Shown in pieces: positions 1 through 10,850 of a stretch of 64,000 nucleotides of DNA. The number at the start of each line of letters is the position of its first letter. The first letter of the stretch is position 1. The stretch comes from Pollenia angustigena (lineage: Eukaryota; Arthropoda; Insecta; Diptera; Polleniidae). The stretch spans positions 214,252,208 to 214,316,207 of the forward strand of contig OV884058.1 of assembly GCA_930367215.1 (NCBI GenBank), given 5' to 3'. The position numbers and the translations under genes are program-made. The notes below the pieces were generated by a model. The model searched no databases. It saw only the letters and a list, made by a program, of their open reading frames with translations, and was not told the origin of the DNA.

Positions 1-1084
1 TATTTCATGCATGTTGGTTTTATTAACGTACAGCAAATCCACAAGTTTCTCTCACTGATTGTGTAAGTTTGACATAAAGCAGTTGATAGCTGTCTTAGAA
101 CGCCAAATATATACATTGAAACATGTATGAGCTTTGTGTAAATTTTGTTTGGGCACATCTTGGGTTAAGTTTATGGTAGAGTCGTGGCTCTACAGCATCT
201 ATTGAACTCTATAAAGCACGGAAACCCGCAAAGAGCCCGTAACAAATTAAAAAAGTCTAAAAACCTCTACAAGAGAGAATCAAAAATTAACAAAATCATT
301 AAAATTGGTTTGTATAATTAACAACAACAAAATATAGTAAAACCTACCTGCCAAAACAATATGCATACATACAAAGCTTGAGGAGCCTCTGGTGTGCAAT
401 GTCCTAGTTCAGAATAACCTTTTGAAAATTAAATTAACTTAATTGTTTAATTTCTATTAAAAAACAAACAAAATTTACCATTTTGTAATGATAACAATTG
501 TTGTTTAAACCCCGCATAAAAGTACAATTTAAATACAGTTATCATTTTCTCGTTTATTATCACGTACAACTATAGCACCAAAACTATTATATTTTACAAT
601 AAATTTAAAATAAACAAAAAATTTTCCTTTTTTTATATTTTTAACAAATATTTTGACATTCACAAATACTTATTTAATAAAACAATTTTAGCGCATAAAA
701 ATTCATTTGTGTAAATCGGGGAAAATCGGCTTTGAAAAAAACGTTTTACTGTTTTGACAACACTAATTAAAATTAATGTATAATGCATTAAACACATTCA
801 CCACAGCAGGATACACGAACACAAGACTACAAATGCTGCTGGGTGCAATTATAGTCGTGTAGTCAGCTACTGAATTATGTTGAAGACGGCAGCTACAATT
901 GAAAAAATATAAATATCTGTTTTTTTTAATGACTGTTTATATTTTTTACTTTTATAAAATGAAAAACATGCATAATTGCAGACTTTTATACAAACTTTAT
1001 TTAAAATTATAAATATATAAATACTTATTTATAATAAATTTTATAACGTAAAAACAATTGAATTTGTTATAAAATATAATAAAT
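1..1084. other. AT-rich intergenic DNA, nothing recognised
   Basis: No open frame of useful length, no transposase-like translation and no clear inverted or tandem repeat was seen. The stretch is mostly A/T runs with a slightly richer patch near 800-900. It may be old, decayed transposon or plain intergenic sequence. Confidence 0.5.
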
Positions 1085-1450
1085 ATCCAAATTTTTAATA
1101 TTTTTAATTAGGCTTAAGTTCATGAAATTTAATTTTTATTAAATTATTTTTGTGAAGAAAGGAATTTTACAACATGAAAATCAATTAAAATTGTTATTGA
1201 TAATCTTTCATTCTTGACGTGGCTCGGGCTCGAACCCTGGCCGGCAGGTTACCATGACATGTTTCGATCGCAACCACTCGATCTCCTCAGATGGATTTGC
1301 CGTCTTACACTCGCAGCCATCGACGACTGCTGACGTCACTAGTCAAACATCAATCCTTAAACCAAATTGTATTTTAACATTTGGTAGATCGAAATTTGCT
1401 TTCCTGAATGATTATCCATTTTAATTGATTTTACATGTTTTTTCTTTTAC
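1085..1450 (-). repeat. Inverted copy of the tRNA-like palindrome element
   Basis: This 366-base block is a near-identical reverse complement of 1779-2144. It holds the same 133-base A/T segment (1085-1217) followed by the GC-richer tRNA-like core in reverse orientation (1218-1450). Compared with 1600-2190 it lacks one arm, so it is probably a truncated or rearranged second copy. The near identity suggests recent duplication or gene conversion between the arms. Confidence 0.85.
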
Positions 1451-1599
1451 TTCTGTTTTTTCGTACTTTCGTCAAGAATTTTTCTTGAAGTCCAAGTACA
1501 TTTTTTGTTTTTTCACTTTGTCTTTCTCTTTTCTGTTGACCTTTTTCAGCACAACTTGAAGGACAAATGTACACATAGAGCTCGTGCCTTAGCTTTAAC

Positions 1600-2190
1600 A
1601 ATAATTAGTATTGTGGTTATTTTGTTGAACTATTTATGGTTTTTAATCCAAATTTTTAATATTTTTAATTAGGCTTAAGTTCATGAAATTTAATTTTTAT
1701 TAAATTATTTTTGTGAAGAAAGGAATTTTACAACATGAAAATCAATTAAAATTGTTATTGATAATCTTTCATTCTTGAGTAAAAGAAAAAACATGTAAAA
1801 TCAATTAAAATGGATAATCATTCAGGAAAGCAAATTTCGATCTACCAAATGTTAAAATACAATTTGGTTTAAGGATTGATGTTTGACTAGTGACGTCAGC
1901 AGTCGTCGATGGCTGCGAGTGTAAGACGGCAAATCCATCTGAGGAGATCGAGTGGTTGCGATCGAAACATGTCATGGTAACCTGCCGGCCAGGGTTCGAG
2001 CCCGAGCCACGTCAAGAATGAAAGATTATCAATAACAATTTTAATTGATTTTCATGTTGTAAAATTCCTTTCTTCACAAAAATAATTTAATAAAAATTAA
2101 ATTTCATGAACTTAAGCCTAATTAAAAATATTAAAAATTTGGATTAAAAACCATAAATAGTTCAACAAAATAACCACAATACTAATTATT
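1600..2190 (+). mobile_element. Foldback-type element with 179-base arms
   Basis: Bases 1600-1778 are the reverse complement of 2012-2190, giving two 179-base arms around a 233-base centre (1779-2011) that contains a tRNA-like sequence. No transposase is present and no clear target duplication was found, so the class is open: a foldback element, a large MITE, or a SINE caught in a palindrome. The neighbouring block 1085-1450 repeats part of it in inverse orientation. A transcript through it would form a long hairpin. Confidence 0.75.
1941..2011 (+). mobile_element. tRNA-like core (possible SINE head)
   Basis: The stretch contains GGTTCGAGCC (1993-2002), close to the RNA polymerase III B-box consensus GGTTCGANTCC, and upstream CGAGTGGTTGCG resembling the D-arm/A-box of Ser/Leu-type tRNAs. 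The acceptor stem and a good T-stem cannot be folded, so it is not a working tRNA gene. Its inverse copy lies at 1218-1288. A tRNA-derived SINE head is the best reading. Confidence 0.5.
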
Positions 2191-3030
2191 ATATAATAAA
2201 TATTATAATTTTGTTGTTTTTGGAAGCAAAAAACAATATAATCTTAACGGCAGATTAAATAAATAAATACATATAAACAGCATACAAATTTCCGTCAACG
2301 AGCGTGGTATAGGTCTTAAAAGTTTCAGAACACTTTGGGTACGTACGTTAATGCATGAAAACTATTTATCAATGCTGCAGTGATGCTAAATGATATTGCT
2401 GATGCGTAATTACCAGTTGCAGTTGTGATGCTGATACTTTTTTATTGCACAACAGCTGTGCAAAGTTTGAATTGCAAAGTTTAACTAACAACATAAAATA
2501 ATCAAATTCCCAAATTAAATATTTCGAGAAAGATTTTTCTACGAAACTTAAAATTTTGTTAGTATATTTATTAAACATAATCTGCCGTATTCATAAAAAA
2601 TAAAATAAGTTTGAAATGTGTTTTGATGCAAAATTTTCATAAAATTTTTTCCTAAAATACAATTCAAAAGACTATGAATAGGGAAGAATACTTCAAGCTT
2701 TTATAAACCATATTTTTAGTAACTCCATCATATAGAATTTTATATTTATAAAGATAAAAAAATTTTATTTTGGAAAATTTCTCAATTTATTTATAAGTTT
2801 GAGTAAAAATATGTATATAATTAGTAATAATTTATGTACTTGTTACATATTTAATTATTGTTATATGTACATAATTACTTAAGTGTTACGCAAGGCCGAA
2901 AACCCGCAATAAAGAAAGTTTATTAAGCAAATATCTAGAGTTAAATAAATAAATATCGACATAATTAAAAGATAAAGCCAATTTTGTTAAAAAAAAATGT
3001 CAGCCACGGAGTATGAATATATAATATTAC

Positions 3031-3455
3031 GTTTAAAGTTATAAATTGTTGACCTTTAGTTTTGTTGTTTGTTAATTTTGTTCGGCATAAGGTCATGAGT
3101 TAAAACAAATTTTTAAATAAAAAATATAAACATATTTTGTTTTAAAAATTCTATTTTATTTTATTTTGTATCCCAATATTTCGGTCAACTTTGTTGACCA
3201 TCTTCAGGGGTTATTTAAAAATAAATAAACGAAAACAAAAAATGTAAACAATATATAAATTCACTCGAGCTGTTGTTCAACCGTAAGCTTTTGTCAAAAT
3301 TTAAATAACCCCTGAAGATGGTCAACAAAGTTGACCGAAATATTGGGATACAAAATAAAATAAAATAGAATTTTTAAAACAAAATATGTTTATATTTTTT
3401 ATTTAAAAATTTGTTTTAACTCATGACCTTATGCCGAACAAAATTAACAAACAAC
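3031..3455. mobile_element. Palindromic insertion, Penelope-like candidate
   Basis: Arms 3064-3219 and 3300-3455 are inverted copies of about 156 bases. The insertion is flanked by a perfect 13-base direct repeat, TATATAATATTAC (3018-3030 and 3456-3468), and is absent from the paralogous site near 13090. Each arm carries CTGAAGA, a seven-base-pair stem and GAAATATTGGG, which resembles the hammerhead-like motif at Penelope-like retroelement ends. A long duplication fits target-primed retrotransposition better than a DNA transposon. No reverse transcriptase is present. Confidence 0.6.
3312..3350 (+). ncRNA. Hammerhead-ribozyme-like motif
   Basis: CTGAAGA (3312-3318), one extra base, a 7-base-pair stem GGTCAAC/GTTGACC with an AAA loop (3320-3336), then GAAA (3337-3340) match the order of a hammerhead core: CUGANGA, stem II, GAAA. 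The extra base at 3319 and the weak stem III make activity doubtful. The inverse arm holds the same motif on the minus strand near 3172-3210. Confidence 0.4.
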
Positions 3456-3903
3456 TATATAATATTACCTCAAAATTGGTAAATCTGGATGCTTTAAACT
3501 CCATGTAAAACACATTTTGAAGCATTTTCCAATGATTCCCATATTTTATAAATTCATTTTTTACCTAAATAGATATGGATAAAGTATTTTGCAATTTTTA
3601 CGACCTATAACTCCTTAACTAGGAGCGTTGGCGCGAACAACATGTTCCTATAAAACTTCTTTCAAGAATGCTAAAAAATTATATAAATATCAATTTGGTG
3701 CTGAGCCGAGTTAATATTCTTTTCTGTTAAACAAAAAAAAAAAAAAAAAAAAAAAAATTTAAGCACTCATTCTTTAAAAAATTTTTTTTATTAGCAACAC
3801 TTTTTCTGTTTTATAGTGCACAAAAAAAGAAATTAGTTTAATTTGACTAAAACGGCAAAATAAGCACAGACAACAACCTGCAGCATCAAAGTCGGCAAAT
3901 ACA

Positions 3904-4120
3904 GCGCATATTTGACGAACAGCTGCATACGTTGCGTTTAATTGCCGAAACTGTCTGGATAATATGCCCCTTGTATAGGAAATTTAATATTCCCACATTA
4001 TTATTTGGGAATAATAATGTGGAAACATGGCAACAAAAAATTGCATATACAAGGAGCATATTTTCCAGACAGTTTCGGCAATTAAACGCAACGTATGCAC
4101 CTGTTCGTCAAATATGCTCT
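3904..4120. repeat. Hairpin inside the 1.3-kb repeat, copy 1
   Basis: Arms of roughly 73 bases (3904-3976 and 4047-4120) are inverted copies, and the loop itself holds the palindrome CCACATTATTATTTGGG with its complement. The equivalent hairpin in copy 2 is at 13520-13730. This may be the recognisable core of the repeat or an older MITE within it. Confidence 0.75.
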
Positions 4121-4262
4121 GCCCACAAAAAACGATTTTTAAAAGACTTTTAAGACTTTTAGAAGAAAAATATTGAATTTGTATTTCGAAAATATTGCAA
4201 TTTATAATATTTCATCAAAAAAAGTAAAGATTTTTTGTGTTCGCATAATATGCCCTGTGCAT

Positions 4263-4265
4263 AAG

Positions 4266-4306
<41 letters not shown>

Positions 4307-4307
4307 G
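4263..4307. repeat. (TA)n microsatellite
   Basis: A run of alternating TA with a single TG interruption marks the right edge of copy 1; a similar run ends copy 2 near 13876-13900. Confidence 0.9.
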
Positions 4308-4352
4308 CACAGCGTTTATTTAGCGAACAGTTTTTGAAGCTAGCGCATAAAC

Positions 4353-4386
4353 GGCGGACAGTTGCATACTTAGCGAACAGTCCGCC
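4353..4386. repeat. Short GC hairpin
   Basis: GGCGGAC (4353-4359) pairs with GTCCGCC (4380-4386) around a 20-base loop, and the loop repeats TTAGCGAACAGT found at about 4320. No function can be assigned. Confidence 0.5.
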
Positions 4387-4652
4387 AAATGATTACATGC
4401 CTAGAGCATATTTACCGGACACGTCAATTTTTCCCCACAAATTTTAATTTTTTTGGTTTATTCTTTTTTTTTACTTTATTTGATTGCACTGTGGTTATAT
4501 ATCAATCAATTACTATTAAAACTTCTATATATACGGTTTAAATGCCTTAATTTTGTATTTTTTTAACAAATTTTAACAAATTTTGTTGCGTAGTATTGCC
4601 AAGTACTCTCATATATTTTCCCATTTTTTTTCTCCGTAAAAAATATATACAA

Positions 4653-4740
4653 GTGATTTCGAGGACACAGAGAAAATATATAAACATGTGACTTCGAGGA
4701 CACAAAGGGAAAAAATATATACATGTGACTTCGAGGACAA
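4653..4740. repeat. 35-37-base tandem repeat, three copies
   Basis: GTGACTTCGAGGACAC recurs at 4653, 4688 and 4725, separated by A/T-rich spacers with ATATATACATG. A methionine-led reading frame on the minus strand across it is only a by-product of the repetition. Confidence 0.85.
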
Positions 4741-6061
4741 ACCGTTACATTTTTCAGCGTTGCCATTGTAAACAATTTTCCCTTGTTTTTTACAGGTTAA
4801 TTTACGATGTTTTAAAGTTAATGAAGGTTTTTAAAAATATCCTGCCGTATTCATAAAGAATTACAGTGCATGAACATTTTGCCTTAAAACACGTTTTAAG
4901 CTTATTTTATATTTTAAATACGGCTGAAAAAATGATGAAAATATCTAATGATGATTTTTGGCTACTGACCGATCTTATTTTATCTGTCCAACATACCTTA
5001 ATTAAGGGTTGCACGATCAAGTTTTGCCTTTCAAGTTTTTTAAACTTTAACCGAATTTGATTTCAAAATTCTCTCTAGAGTGGATTTACCTACAACGTTT
5101 AAATTTTTAGGCATATGATTAATGGACAGAGCAAAATAAAGATGTTGCGATGAAGTTTTTCTGAAGTTTTTCCATAATTAAAAAAAAATAAGTTAAACAA
5201 TTTTGTCGTAACCAAATCTATACCAAATATTAATTTAAACTGAAATTTTCGATTAGTACACTATTGTTGATCAAGAGCGACATGTGTCATTTTAAAGATC
5301 TCCTGATTTATTTTATGTTTTTTTTTTTAATAAATAGTTTATCGTATCCTCCTTTTTTAAAGAAAAATATATTTTTTAATTTAATTTTCTTATATGTTTT
5401 ATTTGGTTGTTCAACTGCTTAAAACTTAAAAACGCCAAGGCTAAATTGGATACTTTAATCTTCGTGTTTGTTTATAATTGGTACGCAAAGGTTTAGGAAA
5501 AGAGAAAAGTCGACAAAACAGGTGGAAAAATTTATTGAAATGGTTGTTTATTTTGTACTTCGTTTATGTTTTTTTTTTTTTTTTTCAAATATTCAATTTG
5601 AAAACATTAAAATAATTTAATTTAGATTTTTCTTTTCTATGGCAATGCGGGCGCATCCGGTGTACGAAGTAGAATTATATCTAACACACAATTCATACGA
5701 GCGCTTTTGCGGCTTCTTTTTTTCTTAGGACTTGTCTAAACCGCAACGCAACGCCAAATATTTCATTGAAAGCCAAAACAAAAGGCACGTCAAACAAGCG
5801 ACGTCGTAAAAATCCCCGTCTGAATTTGCTGTAACACGACGCGCTTTTTAGTAACATCTTTTTTTATTTGAGAAAGGGCCTCGATTATCAGTCATTCGAT
5901 TAACCAGCAACATCAATTATATAGTAAATATACAAAAGTCTTTAATCAACTTAAAATACTTTTGAACAATCATAAAAATGTGAATAAAAGGCGAATTCTC
6001 TTGCAAATTACTGGGAAGCATGTTCTGCAAAAATTACATTTTTACTCATATTATTTAAACA
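4741..6061. other. AT-rich intergenic DNA with a diverged repeat
   Basis: The text GCCGTATTCATAAA at about 4844 also occurs in both 1.3-kb repeats (2583, 12658), so old fragments are present. A block at 5797-5850 with GACGTCGTAAAA and CTGAATT resembles 6781-6840 and may be a diverged duplicate. No gene was recognised. Confidence 0.45.
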
Positions 6062-6526
6062 TGTACATTAGGGTACAACTAATTTTTTGTCGTATTACCA
6101 TGAGGCCAACCATGTCCTAGTAACCACGAAAATAATAATCTTTTGTAATTTTTCTCAAAAAATTTCACGCACCAATTGGTTTTTCTAAACCAATGCTATT
6201 GAATATTCATAATTTTATACGGTGTTTTGTTTTCTTTTTTATTTTTTCTTTTGTTATTAAAGGTTAAAAATACGTTTTCGTTTGCGGAAAAATCTCTTAC
6301 CATCTCTAAATATTAATGACATTTCATACTTGAGCTATTTTTTGTTTTAAATAAACATATTATTAATTTTTCTTAGCAAAAAAGAAAATCAAAAATTTTC
6401 AAAACTTCATCGCGGTTGGTGTGTGAACTTTTTTGACCTTAGCGAAAAAATAAATATACGTTCCCTTATAGTTTTTTATTGTCTATCTATTAAAAAATTG
6501 TTAAAAAGTTATATCCCTAATGTACA
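6062..6526. mobile_element. MITE with TGTACATTAGGG ends, copy 1
   Basis: The ends are inverted: TGTACATTAGGG at 6062 and CCCTAATGTACA at 6515-6526. A diverged reverse-orientation copy lies at 25824-26310. Internally, TTCACGCACCAA and its near complement TTGGTGTGTGAA form inner inverted repeats. No transposase is encoded and the superfamily is uncertain. Confidence 0.75.
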
Positions 6527-6950
6527 TACGTAAATCTGTATATAAAATCTCTTAATAATTTTAACTAGAAACACACAAAAAACTACTAAAAATTGTTGAT
6601 ATTAATAACCGAAGTCTTACTGTATTTTCAAACTGATATTTCAAAGTTAGTCAAAGAATAAAACGTAACAAGAAGAAAATAAGTTGAAAGAGAAATATGA
6701 GAAAAAGACATAAAAAACACTTACCAAGTATTTTTGTTTACCCCTCTTTCTTCTCTAAACCGTGGCCTCCAAACCAAAAGAGACGTCGTAAAAGCCCACG
6801 CCTGAATTAACTGTAAGGCGACCTACGTCGTAGATACGCTTTTATATTTGCGCCAGCTATTGTGTGCCTTTGTATACAATATTGTACGTTTTAATTTGGC
6901 ATCGTATCTACGTCGTACAGTACTACGTTTATATGGTACAATTGTGTTCC
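6527..6950. other. Intergenic DNA with short inverted repeat
   Basis: CTACGTCGTAGATACG near 6823 is inverted relative to CGTATCTACGTCGTAC near 6903, leaving a possible 100-base hairpin. Nothing else was recognised. Confidence 0.4.
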
Positions 6951-6954
6951 TTAA

Positions 6955-7479
6955 GGCTAGATTACACTATCTCACAAGTCTTACGTATTCCATAATACTT
7001 TGTGAGATAGAAATCTAATAAGTTTTGTTGCGACTGTCAAGTAATCTAATTTAACATAACAGTTTGTGTTCACACGATCTCACAAAGTATAAACACTCAC
7101 ACATGTAATAAAATGCATCCCTGATCCAATGAAAAGTATTATTGCTTAAGCTTCGTACAGACGATGGTCAGATCTTACAATATTGTAAGCAGGCGTTGCC
7201 AACAGCAATATTTTTCTGACAATGTTCCATTGTCAGATGCATTAATTTTGCACTGCTGCAAATACAAATGAGCTTACAATGTTCACACAGTTGTAAGACA
7301 TTTTAGCTGCTTACCAATATTGTAAGATCTGACCATCGTCTGTACGAAGCTTTAGAAATGTAAAATTTTGTTTATAATACTTGTCATTTTTATCACGCAT
7401 GCATTCACACAATCAGACTTTTACATATTACTTGAGTTTTTCACAGTATTATTACAAAGTATAATAGGGTATACTAGCC
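6955..7479. mobile_element. TIR element with TTAA flanks
   Basis: GGCTAG at 6955 and CTAGCC at 7474-7479 are inverted and flanked on both sides by TTAA (6951-6954, 7480-7483). A TTAA duplication is typical of piggyBac, though TA-type insertion cannot be excluded because TTAA contains TA. Subterminal ATCTCACAA/TTGTGAGAT motifs recur. It is non-coding and hosts a nested MITE. Confidence 0.6.
7149..7351. mobile_element. PIF/Harbinger-like MITE, nested
   Basis: This 203-base element has near-perfect 44-base TIRs starting AGCTTCGTACAGACGATGG and is flanked by TTA on both sides (7146-7148, 7352-7354). Three-base TTA/TAA duplications are characteristic of PIF/Harbinger transposons. It lies inside the 6955-7479 element, so it inserted later. 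Confidence 0.8.
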
Positions 7480-7907
7480 TTAAACATAGAGACAGCATAC
7501 AAATATAGTACATTTGAAGAGAAAAATGTAAAAAATTCGTATTTTTTGTGAACAAATTTTTTTAATAATAATTTTGTGCAAGCTTGCAACTTGTGGTATG
7601 TATTTAGAACAAGGACAATAAATCAAAAAGCTTACAAACAAACAAATTAAATTTAAGTGGCAAAACAGGGCTCAAATTCGTACTTTTTGTAAAGCGCTAT
7701 GTTTCTAATCAGTAAGCAATTTGGAATTAAAAAAGTTAGAAGTAAAAATTTTAAAAAATTTTGACCGGGGCGGACAAAACGTGTAAAGTTTTGTACGCTT
7801 GTTACTTTTCTTAAAGTAAAAATGTTTTTCAAAACAATTTTACATAAACTTTAAAATAGTGTTTCAAGTTCAAAACACAATTAATGTAGTTCATATAAGA
7901 GTTCGTA

Positions 7908-8750
7908 CACACAGAAAAAAATACCCATGTAAAATTAACATGGAAAAATGTTGATTGAGAATCATGTTAAATTTCAGAAAAATTATGCCCTTTACTTAAA
8001 TTTATCATTATTTCATATTAATTTTTAATAAAAAATATCAAAATAACCTTAAATTACGTTTATTTAATATTATTCACTGTTAAAAAAATAAAAATAAAAA
8101 TATATTAAAATATAAATAAATCTGGATTCAATATTTAACCCATAAAAACCTGTTTTGTATTCAAATCAAAAGTTTATCTTGTTAAATTAACATGCATACC
8201 TACTTAATTATGTACATTTTTTATTTTCACTTTTAAAATATGTTATAAAAATAAGACAATTCCCGTATTCTTTTAATTAAAATTGTTTATTTAAATAGTA
8301 CATCAAGTTTTCAAAGTAGAATGATGACCATATCGGGCGATTCTGCTGATGCTTCTGTTAACAAAGGAGAATACAAAATAAGTGAAACATCTGTTACAGG
8401 GTTTTGAATTATTCTTACATAAATGCAAATGTTGTCTGAAGCTTCTTCACACTGTTAAAATACACTCAAACCCATTTGATTCTACATGAAATTCACGTTG
8501 TTTCAACTGGAAATAACTTTCATTCAACGTGATTCCGATTGTTATTTCAATATAAATTACATTTTGCTCTAACTTTACTGCAATGTTAAATTAACATGAA
8601 TTATAGTTATATCAAAAGAAAAAAATGTTGTTCGCAGTTATTGTAAAATCAGGTTGAATTAACATGAAAAACGTATGAAGCAAAATCACCACCGAAAAAT
8701 TTTAAATCAACCTTGTTTTCGACGTTTTTAACTTGATTTTTTTCTGTGTG
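7908..8750. mobile_element. MITE with CACACAGAAAAAA ends
   Basis: CACACAGAAAAAAAT at 7908 is inverted at the right end, TTTTTTTCTGTGTG, with TA on both sides (7906-7907, 8751-8752). The motif AATTAACATG and its complement recur at least five times inside, mainly near the ends. TA duplication points to the Tc1/mariner group, but no transposase remains. Confidence 0.65.
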
Positions 8751-8752
8751 TA

Positions 8753-10574
8753 AGAGAAAAAAAGCTAAAAAGGGTAAAATAATTTTTTTTATTTTAGTAA
8801 AAAGCCATCATGGAACTGAAAATATTATTAATATTACTTTTATAAGAATAATTACACCATGCAACAGATAAAATAAAAGCTCCTTCTCGTGTGGAATTTC
8901 TTGAAGTACTTTTCGCAACTTACAAACCCCTATTTGGGTTTTCCTAGTTTATCTGCCGAACTAGTTTTTGGGCCTATTGAACATTTTGTCTAAAACTTGA
9001 TTTTTTTTGGAAAAAACATGAATTTTTTCGGAAACCAATAATATCACAGAATACTAAGAGAACTGTCACGAGACGGACGATTTTGCGTTTTTTTTTTGTC
9101 TCTTTCTAAGAAAGCTGCCCTTTTGCATTTCTCTGTTCATCATATTCTTTGCCGCAATGAACACAAATTTATTTAGTTAAGATTTATTTGCAAAACTGTT
9201 GTAAAAATTAACTTTTTAGTTCACCACAACACAAGTAAATAATATTTAAGTAAGTAAATAACATTATAATACAAAACAATATTACTAAATACATTTTTTT
9301 TGCACAAAAAACATCGTTTGTTAAACTAATGCATTTGTTTAACGTGGTTTGTGTTTTGTTATTTTGATAACGCCATTTGTGTTGATTGTTGCGGTCTGTT
9401 TTTACACCTTGCCACTTCACTACCAAAAATCGCTTTCGGTCTCTTCGAAAGCTGCCCTCGCAACTGTTTTGGGCCTTTTTCACACGTCACTTTTAACAGT
9501 TCTGTGTATTCTGTGGTAATATTCAGAAAAAAATTAATTCTTAAATATAATTCATAATTCTTTAGAACATCATAATTCTTATTTTACCTTTTTCAGCTGT
9601 GTTATTATCAAAAATTTGAAATATGTATGTGTCAAAATTACAATTGAATAATTAACTTTTTTTACTTTTTGCAACATTGTATGCATTTCATAAATATCAC
9701 GAATTTTCTTTCAAAAATACATCTGGAAAATGTGCATATGAGGAATTATGAATTAGAGAAGTATTTTTTCTGAAGATTGCCGTTTAGCAGCTACGAGCCA
9801 AAAATAGTGCAAAAACTAACCTGTGATATAATTTTTAAGTTTGTGTTTAATTTAATTTTTCATGTTTAATGTTTTTATGTTTGTCTACAACAAATTATTG
9901 TTCAATGTAATAAAAAATTAATTTCTCTTTTTACGAATCCCTTGATAAAGTGAACATAACATTCACGAAACGTTGGGAAAATATGGATTAAATGCATTTT
10001 AATTGCATATATTTTTATAAACAACTACATTGGCGAAACAACAAAAATAATATAGATACAATTTTTGGACTGTGGGCCAAAAATTGTGAAATATTTATAA
10101 AAATTTTATATTTTCAACATTTTTTATTTTTCGAATTTATTCTATGAGCTTAATTTCAGTTATGTTTAGGACTATAACAGTCGATTTCATCATCTTTAGA
10201 TACTTCAGCACCTAAAAGAATATATTTGGGATCGTTAAGGTATGAAGTATTAAAGGAGTAAACATAATTATACAACGTTACAGTAATAAAGCACACATAG
10301 AGTCTAATATGGTTTGTTTCATAAAAACTTCACTGCATCCTTTCATTTAATATACTGCAAATTGTAGTTTATTATTATTTATGAAAATCTATATAAAAAT
10401 TTTAAACATTTTTACGTCTAAAAATACTTATAAAATAGAGATTACATGACAAATGGTAACGCTGGTAATATGCAACTCTGTGTGTTTCTTTCCACACTGC
10501 TGCCAATTTAGCTATTTTCTTATCAAATCCAGCGATTTTTAATAAAATTTATAGGACAAACTTTTTAACTTTAA
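8753..10574. other. AT-rich intergenic DNA
   Basis: No gene or clear repeat was seen apart from the hammerhead-like motif at 9941-9978. Short methionine-led frames on both strands around 9208-9557 have no recognisable domain and overlap each other, so they are not called. Confidence 0.4.
9941..9978 (+). ncRNA. Penelope-type terminal motif (hammerhead-like)
   Basis: CTTGATAA, one extra base, stem GTGAA/TTCAC and then GAAACGTTGGGA match the layout seen at 3312-3350 and the CGAAACGTTGG signature common at Penelope-like element ends. The core base G8 is replaced by A, so catalysis is unlikely. It may mark the remnant of a Penelope-like insertion; its limits were not found. Confidence 0.4.
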
Positions 10575-10850
10575 ATTTTATTTAAAAAGGGTGATTTTTT
10601 GCGATTTATAGGTAAATTCACTCATAATTAAAAATGTAGCTATTATTTATTGCGTTTGTTTTATAATAATTTAATAATTTTAGTTCAAAAGGAGTTATTT
10701 TTAGCGATTTATAGCTAAATGCACTTATTATTAAAAAAATTTAGCTATAATTTATTGTGTTTGTTTTATAATAATTCATTAATTTTATTTCAAAAAGTGT
10801 GGTTTTTAGCGATTTATAGCTAAATCCACTTATAATTGCAAAAAAGGTAT
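10575..10850. repeat. 104-base tandem repeat, 2.5 copies
   Basis: GCGATTTATAGCTAAAT-type text recurs at 10601, 10704 and 10809, each followed by CACTTATAATTA and TTTATTG-GTTTGTTTTATAATAA. Copies have diverged by several bases each. The array may be a small satellite relic. Confidence 0.85.

Larger units (their letters stand above)
2521..4292. repeat. Copy 1 of 1.3-kb dispersed repeat
   Basis: This block is near-identical to 12595-13905 in direct orientation. The only large difference is a 425-base palindromic insertion at 3031-3455 that the other copy lacks. Both copies contain a poly-A-rich tract, an internal hairpin and a terminal (TA)n run. No coding capacity or target duplication was recognised; a non-autonomous element or a segmental duplication are both possible. 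Confidence 0.85.

Noticed and set aside
1941..2011. Functional tRNA gene
   Set aside because: The acceptor and T stems do not pair properly, and the sequence is duplicated within a palindrome.
3932..4153. Plus-strand 73-codon frame in the 1.3-kb repeat
   Set aside because: It reads through both arms of a hairpin, so the same peptide text appears twice and also on the opposite strand in copy 2.
4653..4740. CRISPR-like array
   Set aside because: Repeats are three diverged tandem units without unique spacers, in a eukaryotic context.
4563..4775. Minus-strand frame with repeated CPRSH-YIFF peptides
   Set aside because: It is the translation of the 35-37-base tandem repeat.
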